Positions 33,297 through 44,805 are shown, counted from the stretch's first letter. The stretch: 64,000 nt of DNA from Hyposmocoma kahamanoa (GCF_003589595.1 NW_020654422.1:1476266-1540265), one strand, 5' to 3'. Notes: generated by a model not told the origin, from the sequence alone. Numbers and translations are program-made.

Positions 33297-33575
33297 TGAA
33301 TTTTCGCGCCCTTTGACGGCCGTCCATTATTGGAGCGAGCGAAACGCGCGTAAGTGCCTTTAACATCAACCCCTTTGACGTTCTAATTATGATTCTCAGC
33401 ATATGCAGCAGCAACCGTCACTCCCAACTATTTATATGTAAAGTCTGATCGTAAACAATAAAATCTGGAAAAAACCTACGTTTCGTTTTTTTATTATTTG
33501 AATAGGGTCCATGGACTCTTTGAAATTTTTAGAGGAATCCATGACTAGAAAAAGGTGTGAAATTTACTGTGCAAA

Positions 33576-33945
33576 AGCGTTTAAAATTATAGATAAAAAT
33601 ATTTTAAATTTTAAATATGGATTCGAAAAATAAACATGTAAAGCCCGCATAAGCACAAGAAGACACAGAATCGAAATACAACCTCTACCAGTGTAGTTAT
33701 CATAATGAATGAGATTAAATAATATACTCATGGTCATAACGCGAATGGCATAAAAAGGTTGAATTACGATAACACCGGTATATTAACCACTGGCCACAAA
33801 TACCAGAACTTTTAATATAAATAACATACTTATTTGCTTTAGCGGTTATTTTTGACGGTGATCGAATGTATGCGTTTTTAGTTAATAACAATATGGTGTC
33901 AAGCCAAAGTACAGTGTAACTGAAAAATATTCAGTCAGATTTTTT
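33576..33945. other. Intronic DNA, nothing recognised
   Basis: AT-rich, no matches. Confidence 0.3.
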
Positions 33946-33947
33946 TT

Positions 33948-34030
33948 ATAATACCAAGTAACGAGAAGAACAAGTCGAGCGCCTAATAGTAAACCTCGTA
34001 CCAGTTGCAACGTTCCACACGAGCTTAGAT
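33948..34030 (-). repeat. Rep300 5'-end fragment, diverged
   Basis: ataataccaagtaacgagaa gaacaagtcgagcgcctaat, then quickly diverging. Confidence 0.6.
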
Positions 34031-34196
34031 TTTAGGAGGTAAGGTGCGGGGAGTCGCCCCTCGCGTTCTGCAATCCGCGCGCTGTAAATTAATATGAATA
34101 AAATAAGAACAGGCGGAGAAAAATTGACACAGAACTGACGTCGTCGTCAAGCGCCCGATTGATTGAGACTCATCATCAGTAGCAGCAGAGCTGAAT

Positions 34197-34427
34197 ACCG
34201 ACTGTAAACTTTACAGGATGAAGAAAATATTGTTTGCGACATTTATATTGCATCTGATTTATTAAATAAAATACGTAATTTTTAACAATTTTTATTGCAC
34301 ATACACTACGTATATTTATTTAATAAACCAGATGTTATATAAATGACGCAAACAATTTTTTTCTTCATCGTGTAAAGTACTTAGTCAAAATTGTGATAGT
34401 ACCGGTTGCCAGTTCACAGTCGATATA
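34197..34427. mobile_element. Long-inverted-repeat element (family G), left arm shortened
   Basis: Left arm ctttacaggatgaagaaaat ... ctgatttattaaataaaata; right arm tatttaataaaccagatgtt atataaatgacgcaaacaat ... gtgatagtaccggttgccag. The same arms occur at 57397-57651, where the left arm is complete. Confidence 0.8.
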
Positions 34428-34435
34428 CTGAATAT

Positions 34436-34494
34436 TTAAATAATAAAAATTGCCACGAAAATTAGGTAGTGAACACTATTCCGTGAAAGACCGT
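34436..34494. mobile_element. Single arm of TIR family F
   Basis: aaattgccacgaaaattagg tagtgaacactatt ... gaccgt matches the right arm of 1378-1573. No left arm is present. Confidence 0.7.
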
Positions 34495-34496
34495 AC

Positions 34497-34630
34497 TGAC
34501 TGAGGTACCCTCTTTCCAACTAAAAAAGAATCATCAAAATCGTTTCAGAAATATCGAGTAATCACGTAGCATACACACAAAAATCACACTCGAATTGAGA
34601 ATCTCCTCCTTTTTTGAAGTCGGTTAAAAA
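34497..34630 (-). mobile_element. TIR family D element, truncated
   Basis: tgaggtaccctctttccaac ... tctcctccttttttgaagtc ggtt: the 5' half of family D on the - strand. Confidence 0.75.
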
Positions 34631-34689
34631 CTGGGTATTAGAGGTAGAATTCAATGAAAAAGAATCATTTACAAATAGATATATTTCAA

Positions 34690-34775
34690 GAGCCGTAGGA
34701 GCCTTATGGTTTGGCCTACTGCGTCTCAAGCAGAGGCCGTGAGTTCGTATCCGGGCTGGAACCCCTGAGTTTCCT
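34690..34775 (+). mobile_element. SINE-2 head fragment
   Basis: agccgtaggagccttatggt ttggcctactgcgtctcaag, B box gagttcgtatccgg, and cctgagtttcc. The body is cut off and a Rep300 copy begins 7 bases later. Confidence 0.8.
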
Positions 34776-34782
34776 AATTTTT

Positions 34783-35039
34783 AACAGCAGTAGGGCTCCT
34801 TGTGAAAGAGTTCGTCCAGGGAAATACTGCCACCTTATCTACATATTTCTGCCGCCAAGCAGTGATATGAGCGTTACTGCGTTCCGCTTTCGAAGGCACA
34901 TGGAACTTGTCAACTTATGTCTAGGGTGACGGGCGCAGTGGCATTGTCCCTCTGATCTTTGCGATTTAAAACTCTGAGTGGCATTGTAACTTCTACGAAC
35001 AGGCGTATCGCTTAACACCAGTTGTACGACTTGTTCAGA
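34783..35039 (+). repeat. Rep300 copy, interrupted near its end
   Basis: cagcagtagggctccttgtg ... gttgtacgacttgttcag. The usual last bases (gtccgtcacttggtataat) appear only at 35273-35292, after a 230-bp segment. Confidence 0.85.
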
Positions 35040-35268
35040 AAATAGACGGTATTGCCGATATGGCCGATAGAAATTAAACCTTAACATCCAGTACCTATAA
35101 ATCGAAATAGCATCTATATAACTGATAACGTAATACGCTGAAATTCAGAATTGGCAAAAATAGTGTTGATACAACACCAGAGACTACAAATATTATAAAT
35201 ACCGAAGATACTGGTATTGTCTGGTTTAATGTACCACTCTACGTCATTAGATAAACAGAAGTCATCGG
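35040..35268. repeat. Segment duplicated at 37604-37843 (copy 1)
   Basis: Shares long matches with copy 2: ctgataacgtaatacgc, accagagactacaaata, tattgtctggttta, and accactctacgtcattagat aaac...tcatcggcaagttat. Confidence 0.88.
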
Positions 35269-35300
35269 CAAGTTATAGGCCGTCCGTCACTTGGTATAAT

Positions 35301-36540
35301 AAAAAAAAATTGTAAATTTCGAATATTGTCAACGAAAGTGTTGTTTATATATCAATACATTTATGATACAACATCGTCTAAAGCAATTCCTGTTTACCGA
35401 CGCCTCTTCATTTTAACATCGCAATAATTTTATCTTTGTCCCCACTCACTGCAATATATCAATCGGCTGTCAGTTGACCATTTTATTAAATTCTGCGATT
35501 AACACGCGGTATCGTCGGCCGATATTATCGTAACACTTGAAGCACGGTTTAAATATTACCGTTGTTCCACTCTTGTAATGATATACGTCGATAAGGTGTC
35601 CCGCAAGACTGTAATTCCAACTCAGTTTGTAATAAAATTAAGGGTTTGGCTCTGTATAGTTTTTTGTTTCGTTTAAAATATAATTACGACGTAATTTTAC
35701 TAGCGTTCATTATTCGATTGTTCGATATCATTTACTGCTGGGTATTAACCCTCCCGTAGTCTGTTCTATCCACTATCAAAATTCTTATTGTCCACAGTTT
35801 TTATATTTTTCACTTTCCATATGAAATATGATAAAAGATAATTTAAATGTTACTTAAAATTACAAATAACATTTTAAATAAGTTTAACAATTTTATGCTC
35901 ATAAATTTCGTCAATCCCGAAGTTTTTAGATACAAAAACGCATTCCATGTAAGCGAGCCACCGAATTGTAAGTAATTAATCATCCAATTATTCGATCGCT
36001 AGTCATCACCACGTGTTTAATATTAACAATATAAAAAAATGTCATAACTACACAGATACCTAAATTATGATTTCTCTGGTGTAATACAGTAGAATGCCAT
36101 TACGGTTAGTTCAAAAAGATTTCTTGAAACTTAAGCGGCAATTTACAAGGCAAAGTCGGGCCATTAATAATTATTACACTACGATATCGACGTTCGACAC
36201 CTCGATCTCGCTTGTAATTACGAACAGCCGGCCGTGCTGTTTATGTGACTGAGTGTACGCGTACGTGATGTTGTATGAGGTACTAAATATTTTAAATTAT
36301 AGTTGATAGGTATAGGAGCGATATTCTTGTAGAAATTCGAAAATGAGATTGTGACGTTGTAGAAGTCCTTGAAATCCTTTGAGCTAACGTTAGAAAAGAA
36401 TTTTAAATTGGACGTACAGTAAATGCCCCCTAAAATACCTGACTACCCTATCCGACCTTTTGGTTCTGATAGCCTTGTTACGCATTCGACAGAAAAATGT
36501 AAAGGAGTTCCAGCTTTTGGTTGAAATTTATATTTATGTA
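35301..36540. other. Low-repeat intronic block
   Basis: No matched repeats and no coding sequence. A GC-rich spot at 36220-36265 (gccggccgtgctg, tgtacgcgtacgtgatg) stands out. Confidence 0.3.
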
Positions 36541-36544
36541 ATGT

Positions 36545-36811
36545 ATTTCGAGATCAAAGGGAGCATCTATTGGCCAAGTTTTATTGAAATCGGTTAACGG
36601 AAAGTGGACGACATCATTAATTCCCTAATTTGCCACCCTTAGAGGTGGAATATTTTCTTCAAATTTGAATATGATCACTACTGAGGTTACCCCTTTCCAA
36701 TAAAAAAGAATCATCGATTTCGGTTCATAAATATTGGAGCAATCGCGTAACATACACACAAAAACACAGTCGAATAGAGGACCTCCTCCTTTTTTGAAGT
36801 CGGTTAAAAAT
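36545..36811 (-). mobile_element. TIR family D element
   Basis: On the - strand it begins aaccgacttcaaaaaaggag gaggtcctctattcgac, then attggaaaggggtaacctca and tctaagggtggcaaattagg. The far end is diverged. Confidence 0.75.
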
Positions 36812-37315
36812 GTATATATAGAAAAGCTACATTCTTAACGAGTAAAACTGTTCGAAACTGAGAATTAGATCATTTCGCTAAGCCAAAATGCAGCACCTAC
36901 CTCACTACGGATGTTTCAAATATGCATAGTTGGAAACCTGTTCAGAGGTCATTTGCCTTCATCAGCGACAGCAAAATTGACCTTCCTATACAAAATTGCG
37001 ATATCAGCTTTTGAATAAATATAATTTTACAATATTTTTGTATATTATTATATATATTTTTGGTACATACATCATTCACTAATTTGCCCCCATAATCGTA
37101 TAAGGTATAATTACCAAGTTCATTACTCCATCGTCAGCTATTCACAGAGGAAATGCGTTTGTACGTTACAGTCGTATTTATAATTACACCTTAGATTTCT
37201 CCGTACTGACTTTAAATTGCTAGAATTATCTGTTATTTCCCCGCCTCGACTATGCAAAACTGGATACAAACAGAAGAGTTGTTACCGTTCAAGAATAGGT
37301 TAATAATATAAGGTT
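36812..37315. other. Intronic DNA, nothing recognised
   Basis: AT-rich, no matches within the window. Confidence 0.3.
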
Positions 37316-37582
37316 AGTAGCAGTAGAGCTCCTTGTGAAAGAGTTCGCCCAGTGAAGTATCGCCACCTTGCCTATTTCTGCCGTTAAGCGGTAATGTGAG
37401 CTGAAATTATAGACACATGGGACTGTATCAACTTACGTCATCCGTTGACGGGCGCAGTGGCAGTGCCCCTATAATATTGCGATTTGCGATTTGAAGCTTT
37501 GAGTGCACTGCAACTCTCATGTTTAAACGTATCGCTTACCACCAAGCGGACGACTTGTTCGTCCCGTCGCTTGATATCATTT
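37316..37582 (+). repeat. Rep300 copy
   Basis: gtagcagtagagctccttgt ... gcggacgacttgttcgtccc gtcgcttgatatca. Its end is complete, unlike the related copy at 34783. Confidence 0.88.
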
Positions 37583-37603
37583 AAAAAAATGATTTTCTTG
37601 GAA

Positions 37604-37843
37604 AATAGTCGGTATTGTCACTGATAGAAATTGAACCTTTACATCCAATATCTATAAATCGAAACAACGTCTATAATCTATAACTGATAACGTAATACGC
37701 ATTGCTGACATTCAGAACTGGATAAATAGTGTTGCCTTAGCACCAGAGACTACAAATACTATAATTACCGAAGAAGCTAGTATTGTCTGGTTTAAAATAC
37801 CACTCTACGTCATTAGATAAACACGAGTCATCGGCAAGTTATT
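37604..37843. repeat. Segment duplicated at 35040-35268 (copy 2)
   Basis: aatagtcggtattgtcactg atag ... accactctacgtcattagat aaacacgagtcatcggcaag ttat. It lies just after the Rep300 copy at 37316. Confidence 0.88.
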
Positions 37844-37845
37844 GA

Positions 37846-40159
37846 AAACTAACATTCATTGGAGCAGAACCAATATACTGAGTATCTGGGACGTGTAAAA
37901 CGGAAATTGAAGATTGTAGATGCTCACTCAGGCGCAACACCATTTGTAAGTAAACATTGGAAATGGACGGGGAAAGATTACTAGTATTTTGTTAGTAGTT
38001 AGTTAGACTTGAGCAGTTCCATCGCGAAAGCTGTAATTACTTTGTGTACGATTTTTTATTGGAACATGTTCTTTGCTTGCATACAGTTTAAAGGCGTTCC
38101 TTCGCTACGCTGGTATCCGGCAGCCGTTTTTGCTACTCCGAAATATTGAAATTGAGTCGGAAGCTGTACTGAACTATGAGGCTTAACATCTGACCGATAA
38201 TAATCGGAAGTCGAATTTTATTTGGATTCCTTTAAACTTGAACAATTAGGTTTTACGACTCACTAGTCATAAGACGACGATGTTCCATTGTAGATTGGAC
38301 ACTTAACGTGTCTAAGAAGAATTTTGTTAATTTTAGGTTTTTTTAAGACATTATCCATCACATATAAAACCCATTGATCTTTTTGGCTCCCAATGAAACT
38401 TTTAAGACAGCCGGCAGACTTCCTCTAAAAAGAAATACAATGTTCCAGATGATAAAAATAATCAAAGTTTTGTCCAAAAACAAGCAACCCCTTGATTTAA
38501 TTGTCAAACAAAACAACTTACGTTGGTCACAAAAGGCCCCACTGTTAAATAAGGATCACCCTTCGCAAGAAATCCTGCTCCAATCCAATACAAACAGGTG
38601 TAGGGACCGGTTCAGAAAACATCCCCTATAGATATAAAATTATCAATAACCAGTTTCTATAACATAAAACTGTCAAAAAGGAGATACAATGTTGGCGTTC
38701 GATTCAGATTCCTGATTAACAGTTTTGAGATTACCTTATTGGGCTGTTGCAACTAGAAGACACGTAAGTAGAATATTATGATGCAAAAGTTTCTCAGGAA
38801 AAAGTGACAACAGTACTCTACAAAAACGCGTCTCCGGGAACATAAAGGAGCAGCAAAATATCTCATGGGTAAACAAGTGCCGTAAGAACTAATCGTCTTT
38901 CAAAGTATAATCAGGGAACATTAGTCCTGGGGCTGGATTACAAAGTGCCTATTTTGTTCCTGTAAAAAACAACATCGCTGACAGCTAGATATTATTATAC
39001 TAGAAAACATTTAGGGTTACCACCTTTAAAAGTAATAATTAGTGAAGATAGAGGAAATATTGCTTTTTGTAAATCATTGGCCCGAGTGAAAGTCTGCGAG
39101 ACATTTATGGAGTAATTCCACCTCCAAACGAACTTATACTCCGGATTCCTAAAAAAGAAACTAAGCTAAATAATAATAAGAATAGCATGGAACAGCTCAT
39201 AGTTGTAAAAAGAAAACCGACACTGAATATTTTTGAGTTTGGATTTTGTTGAGTACGCTAGGCCTTTTTTATAATTAGTGAGCATATTTGCTACTGCATG
39301 GTATATTTAAGTAAAGTAAAACATTCTCCGTTCTTGAAAAATATTTTCTTTTTTAAAACAATCCAAAACAGCCTCATGTGTTTGATATGAGCTAAATGGT
39401 CTGACAACCCTATTGTTGCAAACTAATGTAGTATTAATAATATGCCACACATTTGCAGTTGGCACGCGACATAGAAAGGTCTAACGTCGTTGGCCCTGCA
39501 CACCTGCTGTTTTGCATAGCTGAGGGAAACGAGATACCAAGATAAAGAACTTAGTGTAACGTACTAGAAAATGTTTACATCTGTGTTATCTGACAAACGA
39601 GATTGATGATGCTCAAGAAAGGATTTCCCGTTGAATTGCATGTCCTCTCAATCAAGCACGAAATTGAAAGACAGAAAAATTTTCAAATTGATTCATCCAT
39701 AAGTTCGTTATCATAGCAAGAGACAAGGTTCTTATTTTGCTATCTTTTTCATATTGTCTGGGTAGAAAATATTGAAGTCGAATTCGTAGGAATTTAATAG
39801 TTGCAGTAATCTATACCAATTTCATTTTGTATTAGCTCCATACATAATAGGGCTTCTTTTTATACCAGCATTACGGTCGCGCACCCTCTTTCTCAAATTA
39901 ATGTCCATAGCTCCTAGGTGCCTAGCACCTGCAACATTATCACGTGTCGATATCTACAAATTATAACTTCATAATGACGAAAATTATACGTGTCTTATAG
40001 TATTGCTTCCAACAAGGAGTGAATCATCGCAAACAATTAACCAGTCATCGATGGAAAGTAAAATAGATAGTAATCCAACATTTCGCGATAATTGCTCGTT
40101 AAAGTTGTTAATGCAACAAACGCTTAATTAATGTGGTAGTTTTTATTTCGAACCTTTCA
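37846..40159. other. Intronic DNA; short unrecognised frames near 38374-39240
   Basis: 38374-38631 has an 85-codon Lys/Asn-rich frame and 38680-39240 has further short protein-like pieces with many stops. They could be an old transposon gene, but I cannot name it and do not call a gene. Confidence 0.3.
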
Positions 40160-41360
40160 ATAGTAATGGGTAGGGCAGATGCGGCGCCGCGGGGGAGAAA
40201 TGTCACGACTCCACTTACGCAGCTCTATGGCAGGACAATGAGCGCCCTCCCTAACTCATTGTGTTATTTGCTCCTCTCACTCTTTGACGGCAAGGGGACA
40301 CTATAAATACAACATTATTACTATTTATTCGAAATACGAAATATCGATAGCATGAAACGCGGCGTGAAAGCACTGCTTATATTCGTGCAATCAAATGACT
40401 CGGCCCAAAAAACAATGCCGCCGAATGAAATGCAAATGAATATGAGCCAAACGATAAAAAGCAAAACGCGAACGATGAGCTGCGATCAATTATAGCGGAC
40501 ATTGCAGTTTTTGCCGGGTACACAAAGGGTCATTGAAAAATTTAAGTCCGTTACAGGCGAGCTAGTAGATTTATAATGTTGTCCACATACGACTATTGCA
40601 TAATTGAGGTGCCTGCACTTCAAACTGGTTCGATATATTTCATAGCAACATTCGATTTTATTGGTGTTTTTGCCGCGGGTGCGACATTAAATATGCATTC
40701 GAGGCGCGTGCCGTCGGTCAGCTGTTTCTTCTATGCGGCCGCAAGCTGCGCTCCGTAAAAGGAAACCAGCAGCCGGGCCCACTTGTGGATGGATTACGAC
40801 GATTACATCGCAGCGCAATTATCCGTGCGAGCCGAGCGAGGCGGTTTCGCACCGCGCTGCGCGGCCTACGTACGTAACGTCGGACCACTTTCGCGATCTT
40901 TGTTCCGCGCGACATTGACCTCGCCGATCGTATAAGACTTATGTAACGTTTTCGGCGTTCATCGTGTCAATGCCATCTGTGTTTTCATTTTGTATTCGTA
41001 CCCTTCTGTTTGCATCAACGCCTTGTTGGCACTGTTTGAGCTCGTTATCATATTTATATCGTATACAAACGCTTTATTCTTATATCTCGGCTTAACGCGA
41101 GAATGTGCTTTAGTAAGTGGATGCCTCTCGTCCTCGGCCATTGGTATGGGCACGTCGTATTGTAACGCGATATTCGCATGCGCGATGCGATCGTTTTTAT
41201 CGCTCGCCCCTCGCTCCTGACGAGCTCTGCAGATGGCATTCGCGAAGCAGGCTTCAACTTTTTACTTTTGCCGCTTTGGGCTCACTCACGTTCTTCCATG
41301 AGAAAAAACTGTTTGTTGTCAGTTCCTGATTTTAGAGTACTACGCGACTACAATTTCTGA
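40160..41360. other. GC-richer, repeat-free block (possible regulatory DNA)
   Basis: Stands out from the intron by GC content and absence of the window's repeats. It holds an octamer-like atgcaaat (about 40432), gcggccgcaagctgcgctcc, and cgagccgagcgaggcggttt. Several overlapping short frames on both strands (40576-41360) reflect low stop density in GC-rich DNA, not a recognised protein. An enhancer or alternative promoter is possible. Confidence 0.35.
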
Positions 41361-42389
41361 CTTAAAGAATTGACTGAAAATATTCGGTGTTCGTTTCAAT
41401 GTATTATTTTTGCTCGCCTTTACATTTTTTTCTTCACAGTTAAATACCGTTACAGTATTGCGTGACCAATCGCAAGTGCTCGTTCTCATCATCCAAAAGA
41501 GTACTCGAAACACCCGTATTCAAATCTCGGTAACAAGCGTGCAACTGTGTTTCCGGTCTCTCGGACACTCAATCTGACATCGAACTGACTGCATGATAAT
41601 CTTTTCGTTTTGTTTGCATGTAAACTCGTAATTGTCTCATTGTTTAAACATCACTTGCTGTAAAGATGCTCCGATAAAGGGTACTCGTAAACGAGACGTG
41701 ACACGTTTAGTTAATTGCTCACAAGGTGTTTCAATGAGAAAGTCGCTGTATTTTTTTAAAGAACTTTGTCGCTTGCTACTCTTTTATAAGGCCGTAATCT
41801 CCTTAAATTCCCTAAGTGCAAGATGCTACGGTGTGTGAATTTAATCTCAACAATAACAGTTTGTTAAAAGCCCTCACGACCCAGAATAATCTGGTCATAT
41901 AGTGTTTGATCATTTTCTTAAACACCAAAACCATGCAACCTCCTTGTAGGTTTTAAGAATTGTAAATAAAGACAACATTATGAGCTCTAGCACTTCGTTA
42001 CGATACTCGTAAAGTATCGAGCGGTCTTGACGACACAATGGAGTGGATATAATCAAGTGCAAATATCAAGATCAAACAATCTTACGTCTGTAACGTTGTG
42101 TTTAGCAACAAGGGCTGGCACATACTTTGTAGCTCCCAATTCATCTACAGTTGATAGTAACGCTGTACTTCTTGTTAAATAGATGATGATAAATAAAGTT
42201 CACAAAATTTCAAACTGGGTGGGTTTCTATCAATCGTACACTTGAACATTCTGAAGAAATTGGATACATTGTTTAGTCTTCCAATTGAATTAAATAGAAC
42301 TTGGAACGTTTAATATATAGCTAATTACTTTTTCATTACATCATTACGTTAAATAAATTACTAAAATTCTCTTTTCCAATTTGTTTCAG
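41361..42389. other. Repeat-free intronic DNA upstream of the candidate exon
   Basis: No repeats or genes recognised. It ends in a good polypyrimidine tract and acceptor (tctcttttccaatttgtttc ag, 42368-42389). Confidence 0.35.
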
Positions 42390-42440
42390 GTACAGTACAG
42401 CTTCTAATATTATCAAAACAAGAAACCACTCGAGCCACTA
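42390..42440 (+). CDS. Candidate 51-bp cassette exon of the 4630 gene
   Basis: Flanked by a strong acceptor (ccaatttgtttcag|G, 42376-42390) and a perfect donor (A|GTAAGT, 42440-42446). The length is 51 bp (17 codons), so inclusion keeps the frame. The exon at 4630-4985 ends with two bases of a codon (AG); adding the first G here gives AGG (Arg), and the frame then reads YSTASNIIKTRNHSSH without a stop, leaving TA for the next exon. It is placed in a repeat-free block. Evidence is splice-site quality and phase only; no protein similarity is known. Confidence 0.35.
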
Positions 42441-42446
42441 GTAAGT

Positions 42447-43371
42447 CAAAAAGACCAAGTCTTGAGGTGCATATTGAGCATCTGCAATATAAGAACGTAA
42501 CAGAATACTATTGCCAGTCGACTTACTGCAAACCCTAATCGAACACAGGTAGCCCCGACACTCGAGACGTCTCGGCTCAGACAAGCCCGCGGCGCCGACG
42601 CACTGGGTGGCGTCATTCCCTGCTCGCCATCTAATGAGCATATCAGAATAATACACATTTTTAATATCTCACGAAAGCCATAACTAAAAAGGATGTGATG
42701 TATATACAAAATCGAAAAATCACCCTTACTTGGTTAACACAGAGGTGCAATAAACAAGCGGTACACAATAATAATAATCATTATATAAATAACTCAACGT
42801 GTTACTGCTGCAAAAATGGCAATGAAAAATCTACTACAATGTCCGATCCGAGAAGCATCGCAGTTCGGTGACCTAAGATAGATAATATGTCAACAATTGT
42901 AACGTATTATATAAACATAGGTATCATAATACATGATACATTATTATGGGTATACATACGTATTTCCTTGACCTAACCTTTGATTTTAGGTACTTAATTA
43001 ACGAAAGATAAAAATGTGTTCGTAACCGACAATATTCTATCATGATGATTGATGACGTTGGAAGACCACGGTAGTAGGTATAATAACAAGGTAACACGTG
43101 GAGAGTCATGGTCTCTGCATACCCTATTGGGAGACGAGTGTCACTATCGCTAATGTACCTATGTGTGTATAAATATAAACGTTAATAATTTAACAAATAT
43201 TGTAAGAACCTAAGAACTCGATAAATATTGTAGTTTACTAGATATCACTTGTGACAGAAACCATCGCGTTGATACTTGCTATAAAAGGAGCTAGCGTGGT
43301 GAAGAGGGTAGAGACGCTCTGTGGTACTCCTGAATATTTGTTGTATTGTACACGTACAAAATCACGAGCGA
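42447..43371. other. Intronic DNA, nothing recognised
   Basis: 42530-42640 is GC-richer (gccccgacactcgagacgtc). A piece at 43205-43230 (gaacctaagaactcgataaa) resembles the edge of family E at 31375-31395. Confidence 0.3.
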
Positions 43372-43503
43372 CTTATTGAAATTTAAAAAAATCCAAATTT
43401 CAACAGGCAAGACGATTTCTCCGTCCCACCAGATTGGGATCCAGTATTGCCATTCAAATCCCTAGCAGATATTTTACCTAACATATTCTATTGCAAGGAC
43501 TGA
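43372..43503 (+). pseudogene. Penelope-like C-terminal remnant, second copy
   Basis: In one frame: LIEI, stop, KNPNFNRQDDFSVPPDWDPV LPFK, ending at TGA 43501. It aligns with EIKKHPNF-REDGFSVPPVWD PVFP at 30897-30990; one Lys codon has become a stop. This supports both being the same element type. Confidence 0.55.
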
Positions 43504-43722
43504 TGGCAAGAGGGAAGACTTGAAAGTAGTACCTAATTATGGCGCAATTGTGTGTATATATGTAAGGCAGAGGTTAAAAGAAAGCTGCATGTCGGAATTG
43601 TTTGTTTAATAACCTTTTATGTTTCACTAAAAGAAGGACACGTCGTCCTCGTAGTCCATCAGCTACAAATCAGTAATACACACTCTCGTCGTTATCAATT
43701 CATTACACGTATCACTGATGGG

Positions 43723-44042
43723 TAGAGGTGGGCGTTTAAACGCATTTAAAAAGTCTGCTTTTTAAAATAAGCGCATAAGCACGCTTTTCATTTTAAGCGT
43801 AAGCGTTGGTCACTGGTCAGTTCTATAGATACTCAATAATTTCATTTTTTACAACGTACCTAAGTTTCAAGTAGCGCCATCTATGATTTCTAAACAAACT
43901 AATTCAACATAACGTTGCAATCTTTTTTAAACATAAAGTCTATGCGCTTAAACGTTTTTCTAAACTTTAAAAAAATAACGCTTTTTTAAAAAAAGCGTAA
44001 CGTTTAAACGTTTAAAAAAATAAGCTGTTTTTCCCATCTCTG
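43723..44042. mobile_element. hAT-type non-autonomous element with perfect target duplication
   Basis: Flanked by the 8-bp direct repeat ctgatggg (43715-43722 and 44043-44050). The ends are tagaggtggg and, on the other strand, cagagatggg. The interior is an unusual array of cgtttaaacg, gctttttaaaataagcgc and cgcttttttaaaaaaagcg palindromes. An 8-bp duplication and CAGAGRTGGG ends are typical of hAT elements. No transposase. Confidence 0.88.
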
Positions 44043-44152
44043 CTGATGGGCAATTGTCTCCTTTAAATGAAGGATTTAGGCTATATTTCGCCTTGCTGCC
44101 CTAATTCGGGTTGGGGACGTCACTCATTTTCCAAGGATTCTTTCATGTGAGT

Positions 44153-44405
44153 TCATTCATGCAGTACAAAATTATGAGTCAAATTTCTGATATTGAAAAA
44201 GTTGTTTATGTTTGGCACCCGGACTAAAGACAAGTTCAAATAATCTAATAGTTTGTAGAGCTCAACACACTCGTTTTGTGCAAAATGGTGAACCGTATTG
44301 GACATGCAGGTTTCATCACGATGTTTTTCTTCATTTAAATTCATTTATGCAATACAAAACTGTGAGTCAAATGTCTGATGTTGGAAAAATTGTTTATGCT
44401 TGGGA
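44153..44405. repeat. Direct repeat of about 65 bp around a SINE-2 fragment
   Basis: ttcattcatgcagtacaaaa ttatgagtcaaatttctgat (44153) recurs as ttcatttatgcaatacaaaa ctgtgagtcaaatgtctgat (44340). Between them, 44285-44335 is the middle of SINE-2 on the - strand (gcaggtttcatcacgatgtt tttcttca). Confidence 0.75.
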
Positions 44406-44805
44406 GTAAAGGCAAAATTAAACGATCACCACACTCGTTTCGCAAAACGATGGCTTCAGAAATCGCCTAGATAGTTAATATTAGTAAGTGCGCAGGACCT
44501 GACACTTTAGTAAGACTTATAAAGGCCTTAAAGAAATTAATTGACCTATTAGCAGCGGACAGGTTCAAATAAAAAGACGAAGCTCGTAATATTTGCGATA
44601 TGATCTTAAACGACGTAAAAATTACAATTTATTATTGTGATATGCCACATTGCACCGATGTTCAAGGTGCTTGTGATCGCAAATTTCGATAATATCGGAA
44701 AATTTTTGTCTTTTTATAAAACTAGTGTATTTTTAATAAATGAAGGCCAGTAGGTGTAATAAATTACTGCCTTTATGTGAATTGGTAACTTGTATGTGGG
44801 TTATG
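44406..44805. other. Intronic DNA, nothing recognised
   Basis: AT-rich, no matches. Confidence 0.3.

Larger units (their letters stand above)
32665..33575. mobile_element. Possible hAT-like element (outer ends) with a family D element inside
   Basis: The left end, cagtggtttttaatctgtgg tccatgaacccct, has the look of hAT ends. Near 33508-33560 the reverse complement gives ctttttctagtcatggattc ctct and agtccatggaccc, an imperfect inverted match. No 8-bp target duplication is seen, so the call is tentative. Confidence 0.35.

Noticed and set aside
40576..41360. Many overlapping short frames on both strands
   Set aside because: They follow from higher GC and fewer stops; none resembles a protein family, and both strands are equally open.
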